From: Alphaproteobacteria bacterium
GTDB taxonomy: Bacteria; Pseudomonadota; Alphaproteobacteria; UBA9219
Direction: 5' to 3'
DNA: 33,255 nucleotides
Assembly (NCBI GenBank): GCA_013286365.1
Contig: JABDFY010000024.1
Span: forward strand, 1 to 33,255
Positions within the stretch are counted from its first letter, which is position 1. Every line of letters begins with the position of its first letter. Positions 16,203 through 25,137 of this stretch are shown in pieces. A program made the position numbers and the translations under genes. Under the pieces are notes generated by a model. The model did no database searches, was not told where the DNA came from, and saw only the letters and a list, made by a program, of their open reading frames with translations.

Positions 16203-17423
16203 ATGGAAGATTGGTCAAAATATTACGCTTCACGCACTTCGCGTATGACGGCCTCGGATATTCGTGAAATCCTAAAACTACTCGATCAACCTGATATTAT
16301 ATCCTTTGCCGGCGGCATTCCCGACCCTGCCTTGTTTCCTAAAAAAGAGATTGCTGCGGCGTATCAGAATATTCTCACGGATCCAAAACGCTCTACAGCA
16401 GCCCTGCAATATGCCGTTAGCGAAGGTTATCAGCCGTTGCGCGAATGGTTGGCTGGTTATATGGCAAAACTCGGCGTTCAGTGTACTGCCGATAATATTT
16501 TGATTACAAATGGATCGCAACAGGCGTTGGATTTCATAGGCAAACTTTTTATCTCACCAGGTGACACTGTGCTGGTGGGCTGGCCAACTTATCTTGGCGC
16601 CTTACAGGCATTTAACGCCTATGAGCCAGTTTATGACGTCTTACCGGGTCCAGACAACAATCGCACGCCGGAGAGTTATGGTGGCCCCGGTCATTCGAAA
16701 CCGAAATTCGCGTATTCAATGCCCGAATTTCAAAATCCAACCGGTACAAGCCTCACACTTGAGCAACGCAAGCAACTCCTTGATGTTGCCGATATCATCG
16801 ATGTGCCAATAATCGAAGATACGGCTTATGAAAAACTCCGCTATGACGGTGACCGCGTACCATCGATCATGCAAATTGCCGTCGAGCGTGCTGGTGGGAT
16901 CGATAATTGTAAAGTGATCTATTTAGGCACATTCTCAAAATCCATCGTCCCAGCGTTGCGTATTGGTTGGGTTGTAGCGCCAAAACCTGTTTTACGAAAG
17001 CTAGTGCTCATCAAGCAAGCCAGCGATTTGCACGTTTCACCGCTCAATCAAATGGTGATGCATGAAGTAGCCTCCGCAATTATTGAGCCGCATACGGAAT
17101 TAATTCGCAAAAAATATAAGACACGGCGTGACGCCATGCTGAAAGCCATGGCGACTTATATGCCAAAAGATGTGAGTTGGACCAAACCCGAAGGTGGAAT
17201 GTTCTTATGGGTTACACTGCCACAGCATATTGACGGCAGCGAGTTGCTAAAGACTGCGATTGAGAAGGCGCGTGTGGCTTTCGTTCCTGGCGCTGCCTTT
17301 TATGCCGATCGCTCAGGCCATAATACCATCAGACTGAACTTTTCACTCAATGATCCGCCCGTGATTGAAGAGGGAATAAAAAGACTGGCCGGCTTATTAC
17401 AAGATGCAAAAGCCGCAGCCTAA
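16203..17423 (+). CDS. PLP-dependent aminotransferase, class I/II (2-aminoadipate/MocR-like group)
   Basis: A fold-type I aminotransferase of 406 residues. Visible features are the N-terminal DIISFAGGIPDPALFP, ITNGSQQALDFIGKL (PLP phosphate binding), PEFQNPTG (the Asn contacts the PLP ring region), IIEDTAYEKLRYDG (Asp to the pyridine nitrogen), GTFSKSIVPALRIGW with the Schiff-base Lys K246, and the C-terminal Arg in NTIRLNFS for substrate carboxylate. The GGIPDPxLFP opening and overall pattern match the group of 2-aminoadipate, aromatic or branched-chain aminotransferases related to the MocR effector domain, but no DNA-binding domain is present. Substrate is not assignable. GAGGA four bases before ATG 16203 supports the start. 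Its TAA directly abuts the recJ stop on the other strand. Confidence 0.88.
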   Translation: MEDWSKYYASRTSRMTASDIREILKLLDQPDIISFAGGIPDPALFPKKEIAAAYQNILTDPKRSTAALQYAVSEGYQPLREWLAGYMAKLGVQCTADNILITNGSQQALDFIGKLFISPGDTVLVGWPTYLGALQAFNAYEPVYDVLPGPDNNRTPESYGGPGHSKPKFAYSMPEFQNPTGTSLTLEQRKQLLDVADIIDVPIIEDTAYEKLRYDGDRVPSIMQIAVERAGGIDNCKVIYLGTFSKSIVPALRIGWVVAPKPVLRKLVLIKQASDLHVSPLNQMVMHEVASAIIEPHTELIRKKYKTRRDAMLKAMATYMPKDVSWTKPEGGMFLWVTLPQHIDGSELLKTAIEKARVAFVPGAAFYADRSGHNTIRLNFSLNDPPVIEEGIKRLAGLLQDAKAAA

Positions 17424-19223
17424 TTAGTTGGCTTGAGCCGCATCATCAATGTGAAGTTGAACGCGCTCTTCACCTTGCCAAGCATCCACGCGCAAATGTC
17501 CAGCCAAATGACAGAGTTGTGCCTTATGACTTAGGAGTGCCGTACCAAGACTATTTTCCATGGCACGAAAAGCTATTCCCCTTAGGCGTTGGCCGCCTTG
17601 CATAAGGATTAGACTTACATGTTTCTCGCCGACAATATCGGCCCGAACAACGCGACAATCAGCTAGAGCAAATCGCGGTTCCGAATTACCTGTTCCGAAC
17701 GGACCGAGGGTAGAAAGTTTGTGGACAAACCCTGTATCGAGCGAGGAAGAGGCTAGAAGTCCATCAAGTGTCAATGTGGGTCGCAAGGGTTCGGCTTCAA
17801 GTTGCTTACCGATACGTTCTACTAAGAAATCGCGCAAGTCATTAAGTTTGTCGCGCGCAACCGTAAAGCCGGCCGCCATTTTATGACCACCGCCATTGAT
17901 CAGCAGACCTGACTGCCGGGCCGCAATAATGTGAGATCCTAGATCTACACCATTGACCGAACGACCCGAACCTTTGCCATAATCGCCTTCCAACGCAACG
18001 ACCAACGCGGGATGATGAAATTTGTCCTTTAGCCGAGAGGCAACAATCCCAATCACACCCGGATGCCAGCCCTCCCCAGCCACAAATGCAATTGGCGATG
18101 TCTCAGAACGCGCCATAGCTTCCGCCTCTATGAGGACACCCGCTTCAAGTTCGCGGCGCTCATTATTAAGCTGATGAAGATGTTCAGCCAACCTTGCAGC
18201 AAGTGAGGGATCGTCTGTGGAAAGTAGTTTACCACCAAGATCGGCCTCACCGACACGGCCGCCGGCATTAACGCGTGGGCCAAGAATAAAACCGGCCGCA
18301 TAACTGTCCATTGGCCCATTAAGGCCAGCAATAGTAGCGAGAGCCACTATCCCAGGATTACGTCGCTGCGCCATAATTTTTAATCCCTGAGCGACCAAAG
18401 CACGGTTAAGGCCAACAAGCCGAACAACATCACAAATAGAACCCAGCGCTACAAGATCGAGCCAAACGCGCAAATCAGGCTCAGGACGAGAGGAAGTGTA
18501 CCAACTGGCTTCGCGCAATACTCGATTTACGGCAATAACAAAAAGATAAGTCACGCCTACGGCGGCGAGATAACCATATTCACCGCTTTCATCGAGACGG
18601 TTAGGATTGACGATAGCAAAGGCAGGAGGCAGTGTGGGTTCTGCCGTATGATGATCGAGTACAATAACATCAAGTCCACACGCACGCGCGGAACGAAGCG
18701 GCTCGGAAGCTGTTGTTCCGCAATCCACACAAATCACAAGTTTAATGCCTTCACGCGCCAGCTGTTCCATCGCAGCAACGTTGGGGCCATAGCCTTCACG
18801 TAAGCGGTCGGGAACATATAAACGAAGCGCCGTACCAGCTGCTTGCGCATACCTTATCAGCAATGCCGATGATGTTGCTCCATCGACGTCATAGTCACCA
18901 TAGACAGCAATTTTTTCACCACTCTGAAGAGCCTCAGCCATCCGCTTGGCGGCAGCATCCATGTCCTTAAATTGGCTCGGATTTGGCAGGAGATCGCGCA
19001 GTTTAGGGTCAAGAAAACTGGGTGCTGCTTCAAGGCCAATGCCCCGTGCACTTAAGCTGCGCGCAATAAGATCAGGCAGTGTGTGTCTTTGGGCAAGAGC
19101 CAAAGCCATACGTTCATCATAGGGCCTTGCAATCCAACGACGTCCAGAAAATGATTGTTCAACACCTAGAAATGCGGGGTGAGCCGATCCCGTTTGATTT
19201 GTCCCAAAGGCTCCCGCCAACAT
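17424..19223 (-). CDS. recJ: Single-stranded-DNA-specific exonuclease RecJ
   Basis: A 5'-3' single-strand exonuclease for recombination and repair. The 599-residue product carries the DHH-family phosphoesterase motifs in order: AVYGDYDVDGATSSALL (motif I), CVDCGTTA, VLDHHTAEP (DHH motif III), VGVTYLF, then the DHHA1 domain with GEGWHPGVIGIVASRLK and SGRSVNGVDLG...INGGGHKMAAGFT, and a C-terminal OB-like domain. Start ATG 19223 is 4 bp after the glpX stop, so the genes are probably co-transcribed and coupled. The N-terminus before the conserved YDERMALALAQRH looks slightly long, and a later start at residue 39 is possible. Confidence 0.95.
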   Translation of the reverse strand: MLAGAFGTNQTGSAHPAFLGVEQSFSGRRWIARPYDERMALALAQRHTLPDLIARSLSARGIGLEAAPSFLDPKLRDLLPNPSQFKDMDAAAKRMAEALQSGEKIAVYGDYDVDGATSSALLIRYAQAAGTALRLYVPDRLREGYGPNVAAMEQLAREGIKLVICVDCGTTASEPLRSARACGLDVIVLDHHTAEPTLPPAFAIVNPNRLDESGEYGYLAAVGVTYLFVIAVNRVLREASWYTSSRPEPDLRVWLDLVALGSICDVVRLVGLNRALVAQGLKIMAQRRNPGIVALATIAGLNGPMDSYAAGFILGPRVNAGGRVGEADLGGKLLSTDDPSLAARLAEHLHQLNNERRELEAGVLIEAEAMARSETSPIAFVAGEGWHPGVIGIVASRLKDKFHHPALVVALEGDYGKGSGRSVNGVDLGSHIIAARQSGLLINGGGHKMAAGFTVARDKLNDLRDFLVERIGKQLEAEPLRPTLTLDGLLASSSLDTGFVHKLSTLGPFGTGNSEPRFALADCRVVRADIVGEKHVSLILMQGGQRLRGIAFRAMENSLGTALLSHKAQLCHLAGHLRVDAWQGEERVQLHIDDAAQAN

Positions 19224-19227
19224 TCCA

Positions 19228-20241
19228 TCACGCCCGGCGTATGCCTAAGTCAGGCATCAGGCTTTCGATCATCGGCTTACGCCGGAAATTATGGTGTGCC
19301 TCAATCAACCGCATCGTGCCGCTCTTGGCGCGCATCACGACCGAATGCGTCATAGCACCACCAGCAAATCGCCGCACGCCCTTCAGCATCGCCCCATTGG
19401 TGACGCCGGTTGCAGCAAACATAACATCGCCATGGGCTAAATCGTTCATGCTATATTTTCTTTTAAGATCTGTAATTCCAGCTTTTGCCGCGCGCTTTTT
19501 TTCATCTTCATTGCGAAAAACAAGACGACCTTGCATTTGACCGCCGATACATTGCAAGGCAGCTGCGGCTAAAACGCCTTCTGGTGCACCGCCTGTACCA
19601 ATGTAGATATCGATCCCGGCTTCAGGTTGTGATGTCGCGATCACGCCCGACACGTCACCATCGCCGATCAACATAATACGTGCCCCGGTTTCTCTGACTT
19701 TGGCAATAAGTTCGGCATGCCTTTCACGTTCAAGGATACAAACTTGCAAATCAGACAGCTCTGCTTTCTTTGCTTTGGCCAAATTTTTAAGATTTTCAGC
19801 AACTGAAGCATCAAGATCAACGATATGGTCTGGCAAACCGCTACCTATAGCTATCTTTTCCATATAAACATCTGGTGCATGAAGGAACCCACCGGCCTCG
19901 GCAATAGCAACGACAGCCAAGGCATTATTCCCGCCGCGTGCTGTAATAGTTGTACCTTCGAGAGGATCAAGAGCAATATCGACCTTTGGCCCTTTGCCAG
20001 TGCCAACTTTTTCACCAATATATAACATCGGCGCTTCATCGCGTTCACCTTCGCCAATCACAACGACACCTTCAATATCAAGAGAATTAAGGGTACGGCG
20101 CATGGCATTGACAGCAACCTGATCGGCGGCCTTCTCATCGCCACGGCCAACAAGAAGTGAAGCGGCCAAAGCCGCGGCTTCTGTCACACGTACGACTTCC
20201 ATCGCCAAATTTCGGTCCATACAGGCATCTTCTAGGCGCAT
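19228..20241 (-). CDS. glpX: Class II fructose-1,6-bisphosphatase
   Basis: Hydrolyses fructose 1,6-bisphosphate in gluconeogenesis, metal-dependent. The 337-residue protein shows the GlpX signature: VGRGDEKAADQVAVNAMR, VIGEGERDEAPMLYIGE, IALDPLEGTT (metal and phosphate binding), IGTGGAPEGVLAAAAL and DVMFAATGVTNG. ATG 20241 is preceded by AGGAG (20249-20253) with 7-base spacing, immediately after the hom stop codon, which settles the start against ATG 20220. It is the middle gene of hom-glpX-recJ, an order I know from other Alphaproteobacteria. Confidence 0.95.
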   Translation of the reverse strand: MRLEDACMDRNLAMEVVRVTEAAALAASLLVGRGDEKAADQVAVNAMRRTLNSLDIEGVVVIGEGERDEAPMLYIGEKVGTGKGPKVDIALDPLEGTTITARGGNNALAVVAIAEAGGFLHAPDVYMEKIAIGSGLPDHIVDLDASVAENLKNLAKAKKAELSDLQVCILERERHAELIAKVRETGARIMLIGDGDVSGVIATSQPEAGIDIYIGTGGAPEGVLAAAALQCIGGQMQGRLVFRNEDEKKRAAKAGITDLKRKYSMNDLAHGDVMFAATGVTNGAMLKGVRRFAGGAMTHSVVMRAKSGTMRLIEAHHNFRRKPMIESLMPDLGIRRA

Positions 20242-20253
20242 GGGTCTTCTCCT

Positions 20254-21543
20254 TTAGTTCTCAATCTGCAGTAAACACGGTTGACCGATAATAGTCGGCA
20301 AACGCGCCATTTTTCCGATGGCTCGGCGCATAACTTCAGCAGAGGCGGCATGCGTTGTTATAACTACCGGCACGGATTCTGTCTGCGACCTTCCATGTTG
20401 TAGAAGCGATTCAATTGAGATCGCCTCATCACGCAAGATAGCCGAAATATCGGCTACGACACCCGGTTTATCTACCACCTGTAGACGCATATACCAGCAA
20501 GCCATTTGCCCCGAACCTGCCTTTACCGCCTTAAGCTTTTTAAGCTGCGCCGCAGGAATACCGAAAGCTGGGCTAAAATGGCCACGTGCCAAGTCGATAA
20601 GATCGGCAACAACCGCACTCGCCGTTGGCTCTGCGCCTGCGCCCTGTCCTTCAAAGAATAAATCTCCAGAAAAATCTCCTTTGACTTGAACAGCATTCAA
20701 GGCACCATCAACGCCCGCCAGTGGTGATGTTTGGGGCACGAGGCAAGGGCCTACATACTGCTCCAAGCCAGCCTCGGTTAGACGCGCTACACCCAAAAGC
20801 TTGATGCGATGCTGCAGTTCATCGGCAAAATGTAAATCAAGAGGGGCAATATTTCGAATGCCCTCCACCTCGACAGAAGCAAAATCGGGCTCTGCACCAA
20901 ATGCCAATGCGGCGAGAATGGCAACCTTGCGTGCCGTATCATGGCCATCGATATCTGCGGCAGGATCCGCTTCGGCATATCCATGCCGCTGTGCTTCTTG
21001 TAAGGCATCGTTAAAGCTTAATTTGCCCGCCTGCATCCGAGTTAAAATATAGTTACAAGTACCATTAAGAATGCCGCGGACAGAATTAATGCGATTGGCG
21101 GCCATGGCCTCGCGGATACCTTTAATTATTGGTATGCCGCCGGCTACTGAGGCCTCGAATGATAACTGTATTTTAGTGCTTTCGGCCAGCCGCGCCAACT
21201 CTGCACCATGCGCTGCGAGTAATGCCTTGTTGGCAGTAACAAAGTTCTTGCCGCTCTTAAGTGCAGATAAGGCAACCTCACGCGCAATACCTTCAGCTCC
21301 GCCGATTAACTCAACCACGGCATCGACACCAGGCAATTGAGCTAGTTGACGGGGATCGTCAAACCAATCACAGCCAGTCATATCGCAGTCGCGCTTTTTC
21401 TTTTTATCCCTGGCACTGACCGCTTTGACAATGATGCGTCTGCCCGTGCGCGCGATGATGAAGTCGGCATTGCTCTGTAGCAGACGTATAACGCCCGTTC
21501 CTACTGTTCCCAATCCCGCAATGGCTATGTTGAATGTTGACAT
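20254..21543 (-). CDS. hom: Homoserine dehydrogenase
   Basis: Reduces aspartate semialdehyde to homoserine for methionine and threonine synthesis. The 429 residues contain an N-terminal NAD(P)-binding fold (GLGTVGTGVIRLL), AVVELIGGAEGIAREVALSALKSGKN-type region (VVELIGG; VTANKALLA), the catalytic domain with GGIPIIKGIREAMAANRI, GILNGTCNYILTRM and AEADPAADIDGHDTARK, and a C-terminal ACT regulatory domain (LQVVDKPGVVADISAILRD) that in the family gives threonine feedback inhibition. It is the monofunctional type without aspartokinase. It lies 42 bp after a small lipoprotein gene and directly upstream of glpX. Confidence 0.96.
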   Translation of the reverse strand: MSTFNIAIAGLGTVGTGVIRLLQSNADFIIARTGRRIIVKAVSARDKKKKRDCDMTGCDWFDDPRQLAQLPGVDAVVELIGGAEGIAREVALSALKSGKNFVTANKALLAAHGAELARLAESTKIQLSFEASVAGGIPIIKGIREAMAANRINSVRGILNGTCNYILTRMQAGKLSFNDALQEAQRHGYAEADPAADIDGHDTARKVAILAALAFGAEPDFASVEVEGIRNIAPLDLHFADELQHRIKLLGVARLTEAGLEQYVGPCLVPQTSPLAGVDGALNAVQVKGDFSGDLFFEGQGAGAEPTASAVVADLIDLARGHFSPAFGIPAAQLKKLKAVKAGSGQMACWYMRLQVVDKPGVVADISAILRDEAISIESLLQHGRSQTESVPVVITTHAASAEVMRRAIGKMARLPTIIGQPCLLQIEN

Positions 21544-21585
21544 CGAACTACTTTATGAAACCGCGCTGAGATTTTATAGTTGTTT

Positions 21586-22029
21586 TTATGGTTGTGGCGA
21601 TTGATGCAATATTGGTGGCAAAAGCGGTGGTTGCAGGCCTTGTTGTAATGCCGGCTGGGGTCCTGGTGGCTGTGTCGACGGCAAGACCTGTTGAACAGCC
21701 GGTTGATAGGAAGCCGCCAAAGCTGGCTCTGGTTGCTCAGTCTGATCTCTCAGTTTTTCGGCGGTCGTACGTTCCTCTGCCATACTGCTAATAATTTTTG
21801 AGCTGTCAGTTTTAGTAATAAAATCTTTGGGCTTCGGCGGCACTTCACCTAACAAAGGCACATCTGGATTATTCACATTTTCCGGAATGGCAACGATTCG
21901 GGGCTCATTAAGTACATCTTGCGGTATTTGTACGGCCGAAAACATATTAGGGTTATTCGGGTCACTGCATGCAGATAAACCAAGTAGAAGAAACAGAACA
22001 ATAGCTGCTGATTTTGATTTACATTCCAT
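21586..22029 (-). CDS. Small Pro/Gln-rich lipoprotein
   Basis: ATG 22029 gives a 147-residue protein with a textbook lipoprotein signal: K4/K6, hydrophobic AAIVLFLLLG, then lipobox L-S-A-C (C21). The reading frame extends further upstream to 22350, but that part is antisense to phaC and lacks a signal, so I trimmed it. After the Cys come an Asn/Pro-rich stretch, a central segment (EVPPKPKDFITKTDSSKI) and a C-terminal third almost entirely Pro, Gln, Leu and Ala, probably disordered. It is likely an envelope lipoprotein of unknown role. It precedes hom by 42 bp and its start codon is next to the divergent phaC start. Confidence 0.72.
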   Translation of the reverse strand: MECKSKSAAIVLFLLLGLSACSDPNNPNMFSAVQIPQDVLNEPRIVAIPENVNNPDVPLLGEVPPKPKDFITKTDSSKIISSMAEERTTAEKLRDQTEQPEPALAASYQPAVQQVLPSTQPPGPQPALQQGLQPPLLPPILHQSPQP

Positions 22030-22066
22030 GCTAAGACTCGACGAGATATTGATTGCACTTTGGAGC

Positions 22067-24091
22067 ATGACCATAACAGACGACGATAAAAATCCCAAGC
22101 GAGGGAAAAAGCTCGACAAATCGTTGGGGGCCATCGCCGCTTTACGGGAAGCTATGGAGCAACGACTTGCTAACGCTGGTGCGGAGCCGGCGGAGGCCAC
22201 ATCTCCACCACCCCATAAAGATGATACACAAAACAAGCCCTCACCCGAAATTGGTGAAAAAAAATCGAACTCGCCACCCCACGACGAAACTTTTGCTTCT
22301 TCTGCAAAAACACCCGATCCCGCAGAATGGTCGCGGGTTATGTTTCGCATTGCCGAGCGCAGCCAAAAATTAACACAGGAGTTTCTTGAAAGAAATCGTG
22401 ATCAGATGGCAGGCTTCATATCGCCTGATCCCGCACATTTGAGCGAAGCCTTTCTTGAACTAACCAACCGCATATTGAATGATCCGGAACATTTTATAGA
22501 TGCCCAAATCAATTTGTGGCAAGGCTACATCCAAATCTGGCAATCGACGTTGGCGAAGCTTCAGGGCAAGCCAGCTTCGCCGGTTGTAACGCCGACTTTT
22601 GGCGATAAGAGATTTCTAGATGATGCATGGCAGAGCGTATGGATTTTTGATTATCTTAAACAGTCCTATTTACTCACAGCACGCTGGGCACATGGCTTAG
22701 TAAAAGAAGAAATTGCCAAGCTTGACCCTAAGCTGGCACGCAAACTTGATTTCTATACCCGTCAGATGGTTGACGCAATTTCGCCGAGTAATTTTTGGCT
22801 AACGAACCCCGAAGTATTGCGTGCCACAATCGAAAGTGGCGGAGAAAATCTGATCAAAGGCCTTGAGCACCTGTTGGACGATCTAGAACGCGGTCACGGG
22901 CAATTGCAGATCAGCATGAGTGATCCGCTTGCATTCAAGGTTGGCGTAAATCTCGCTACGACGCCGGGTAAAGTTGTCTATCAGAATGATCTTATGCAGC
23001 TCATTCAATATGATCCCACGACACCCAATGTTCATCGCACGCCACTACTCATCATTCCGCCCTGGATTAACAAGTATTATATTCTCGATTTGCAGGAAAA
23101 AAATTCTCTAATCCGCTACGTCGTCGCCCAAGGATACACAGTTTTTTGCATTTCCTGGGTTAACCCCGATGCTCGTTATGCGACCACTAATTTCGACGAT
23201 TATATGATGGATGGTGCCTTGCAAGCCATGCGCGAAGTCAAAAACCTAACGGGTGAAGAGAATATCAATGTTGTCGGTTATTGCATTGGCGGCACACTGT
23301 TGGCTTCGACGTTAGCCTACCTCAATGCCGTTCCACAAAAACCCAAAGGATTGCCCAACATTACAAGTGCTACTTATTTTGTTGCCTTGGTCGACTTTAC
23401 AGAGCCCGGCGATATTGGCGTATTTATTGATGAAGATCAGGTTCGTGCGCTTGAGGTGCACATGGCTAAACTTGGATATCTTGACGCGCTTACGATGAGC
23501 ACAACTTTTAATTTGCTGCGCGCCAACGACCTCATCTGGTCATTCGTCGTCAATAACTATCTGCTTGGCAAAGAACCATTTCCGTTTGATATCCTTTTCT
23601 GGAATTCAGATTCGACCAATTTAGCTGCAGCCATGCACAGCTTTTATCTGCGCAAAATGTATATTGAAAACAAACTGGCGCAACCGGACGGGTTACAAAT
23701 GAAGGGCGTACCGATTGACGTACGCACAATAGCCATACCCAGCTTTTTAATATCTACACGTGACGATCATATAGCCCCATGGCGCTCGACTTATGTTGCT
23801 ACTCATCTTTATCGCGGGCCCGTCCGGTTTGTTCTGGCAGGCTCAGGCCATATCGCCGGCATTATTAATCCGCCTGCCGCTAACAAATATGGCTATTGGA
23901 CCAATGATAAATGTCCCGTTTTGGCCGATGATTGGTTAAAAGACGCCGAACAGCACGCCGGATCATGGTGGCCGGAATGGCTGAATTGGCTGAAAGATTA
24001 TTCGGGTAAGCAAATCACGGCACGACAAATAGATCCTCAACACATAATCGAAGATGCACCAGGCAGTTATGTCCGTGTTCGGGCAATATAA
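22067..24091 (+). CDS. phaC: Polyhydroxyalkanoate synthase, class I
   Basis: Polymerises 3-hydroxyacyl-CoA into polyhydroxyalkanoate granules. The alpha/beta-hydrolase fold carries the lipase-like box GYCIGG with nucleophile C406, then D567 (STRDDHIAPW) and H595 (GSGHIAG). The spacings C-161-D-28-H equal those of the Cupriavidus enzyme (C319, D480, H508), which supports the assignment. The N-terminal part matches PhaC_N (PLAFKVGVNLATTPGKVVYQ). From ATG 22067 the product has 674 residues, with about 85 residues extra at the N-terminus compared with that enzyme, polar and Pro/Lys-rich. ATG 22028 is an alternative and would share bases with the lipoprotein start; the open frame runs back to 21827. 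No phaA/phaB is present. Confidence 0.93.
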   Translation: MTITDDDKNPKRGKKLDKSLGAIAALREAMEQRLANAGAEPAEATSPPPHKDDTQNKPSPEIGEKKSNSPPHDETFASSAKTPDPAEWSRVMFRIAERSQKLTQEFLERNRDQMAGFISPDPAHLSEAFLELTNRILNDPEHFIDAQINLWQGYIQIWQSTLAKLQGKPASPVVTPTFGDKRFLDDAWQSVWIFDYLKQSYLLTARWAHGLVKEEIAKLDPKLARKLDFYTRQMVDAISPSNFWLTNPEVLRATIESGGENLIKGLEHLLDDLERGHGQLQISMSDPLAFKVGVNLATTPGKVVYQNDLMQLIQYDPTTPNVHRTPLLIIPPWINKYYILDLQEKNSLIRYVVAQGYTVFCISWVNPDARYATTNFDDYMMDGALQAMREVKNLTGEENINVVGYCIGGTLLASTLAYLNAVPQKPKGLPNITSATYFVALVDFTEPGDIGVFIDEDQVRALEVHMAKLGYLDALTMSTTFNLLRANDLIWSFVVNNYLLGKEPFPFDILFWNSDSTNLAAAMHSFYLRKMYIENKLAQPDGLQMKGVPIDVRTIAIPSFLISTRDDHIAPWRSTYVATHLYRGPVRFVLAGSGHIAGIINPPAANKYGYWTNDKCPVLADDWLKDAEQHAGSWWPEWLNWLKDYSGKQITARQIDPQHIIEDAPGSYVRVRAI

Positions 24092-24097
24092 TGTTTA

Positions 24098-24610
24098 CTA
24101 TGGCTGCAGATATATTTGCGCCAATTCCACGTATTGTTCCGTGCGCAAATCAAAATTGGCTAGGTCTTCTGCGGTAAGTTCACGCCAGAATTTTGCCGGA
24201 TTGCCAGCCCATAATTGACCTTTAGGAACAATTTTTCCAGGCGGTAGCAAAGCACCTGCAGCCAACATGGCATGGCTTTCAACTTTAGCCCCATCCATAA
24301 CGACAGCCTTCATACCGACAAAGCTGTTGTCCTCAAGGGTGCAGGCATGGAGTAAGGCCATATGTCCGACCGTGACGTCATTGCCGATATATGTCCCCTG
24401 CCCCTTGCTGGCAACATGTACAACCGTACCGTCTTGTATGTTGGTCCGAGCGCCGACGCGAATGACGTTGACGTCACCGCGCAGCACACAACCAAACCAG
24501 ATTGAAGATTGCGGCCCAATTTCAACATCACCGACGATAACAGCACCCTGTGCGACAAAAGCCGCAGGATCGATTTTGGGCTTTGCGCCTCGGTAGGGAA
24601 GTTGGATCAA
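24098..24610 (-). CDS. Gamma-class carbonic anhydrase-like hexapeptide-repeat protein
   Basis: A 170-residue left-handed beta-helix protein of the gamma carbonic anhydrase/YrdA/PaaY group. Hexapeptide turns run from about residue 15 to 130 ([41 protein letters not shown]). The three metal-binding histidines are at H65, H83 and H88, with the 5-residue spacing of the last two seen in Cam, so zinc or iron binding is expected. Whether it hydrates CO2 is uncertain in this subgroup. Start is TTG 24610, overlapping the rpsI stop as TTGA; homologues begin just so (MI..PY.G), which supports it. It ends 6 bp from the phaC stop. Confidence 0.9.
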   Translation of the reverse strand: MIQLPYRGAKPKIDPAAFVAQGAVIVGDVEIGPQSSIWFGCVLRGDVNVIRVGARTNIQDGTVVHVASKGQGTYIGNDVTVGHMALLHACTLEDNSFVGMKAVVMDGAKVESHAMLAAGALLPPGKIVPKGQLWAGNPAKFWRELTAEDLANFDLRTEQYVELAQIYLQP

Positions 24611-25137
24611 CGCTTACTGAACTGGTAGCGACGACGTGCCTTAGCACGGCCATATTTTTTACGTTCGACGACGCGTGCGTCACGACGCAAAAACATTGCA
24701 GTCTTGAGAGGTTTGCGTAACTCAGGTTCAAAATAAGTTAGCGCTTTAGAAATGCCGTGCTTTACAGCACCTGCTTGTCCTGATAAGCCGCCGCCAACGA
24801 CCAAGCATTCAACATCAAACTGATTTGCCCGATCCGCGACAGTGAAGGGTTGATTGACGACCATTTGCAGTACAGGACGTGCAAAATATACTTTAAGCTC
24901 ACGACCATTGACGCTGATTTTACCACTGCCGGGTTTGAGCCAAACGCGCGCAATAGCATTCTTGCGCTTGCCAGTAGCATAAGCCCGGCCCTGTTTGTCG
25001 ACGATCTTTACACGGCCCTTCTCTTTAGATGCTTCGCCAGGTATGGCTATGGCCTGCTGTTCTTTGGTTTGCTCTTTGGCTTGTTCTTTTACAACCGCCT
25101 TAAGTCCGGAAAGTTGTGCTTTACGCGTTGTAGCCAT
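24607..25137 (-). CDS. rpsI: 30S ribosomal protein S9
   Basis: A small-subunit head protein whose C-terminal tail contacts P-site tRNA. The core ([18 protein letters not shown] to RRYQFSKR) is complete and ends in the invariant SKR. The whole protein has 176 residues against about 130 for the usual bacterial form: a charged N-terminal extension of about 45 residues with repeated KEQ units ([13 protein letters not shown]) precedes the core. Its ATG shares one base with the rplM stop (TAATG), so the pair is translationally coupled. Confidence 0.97.
   Translation of the reverse strand: MATTRKAQLSGLKAVVKEQAKEQTKEQQAIAIPGEASKEKGRVKIVDKQGRAYATGKRKNAIARVWLKPGSGKISVNGRELKVYFARPVLQMVVNQPFTVADRANQFDVECLVVGGGLSGQAGAVKHGISKALTYFEPELRKPLKTAMFLRRDARVVERKKYGRAKARRRYQFSKR

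Noticed and set aside
22030..22350. Upstream extension of the small lipoprotein frame
   Set aside because: It is antisense to the phaC 5' coding region, and the lipobox signal peptide requires the start at 22029.
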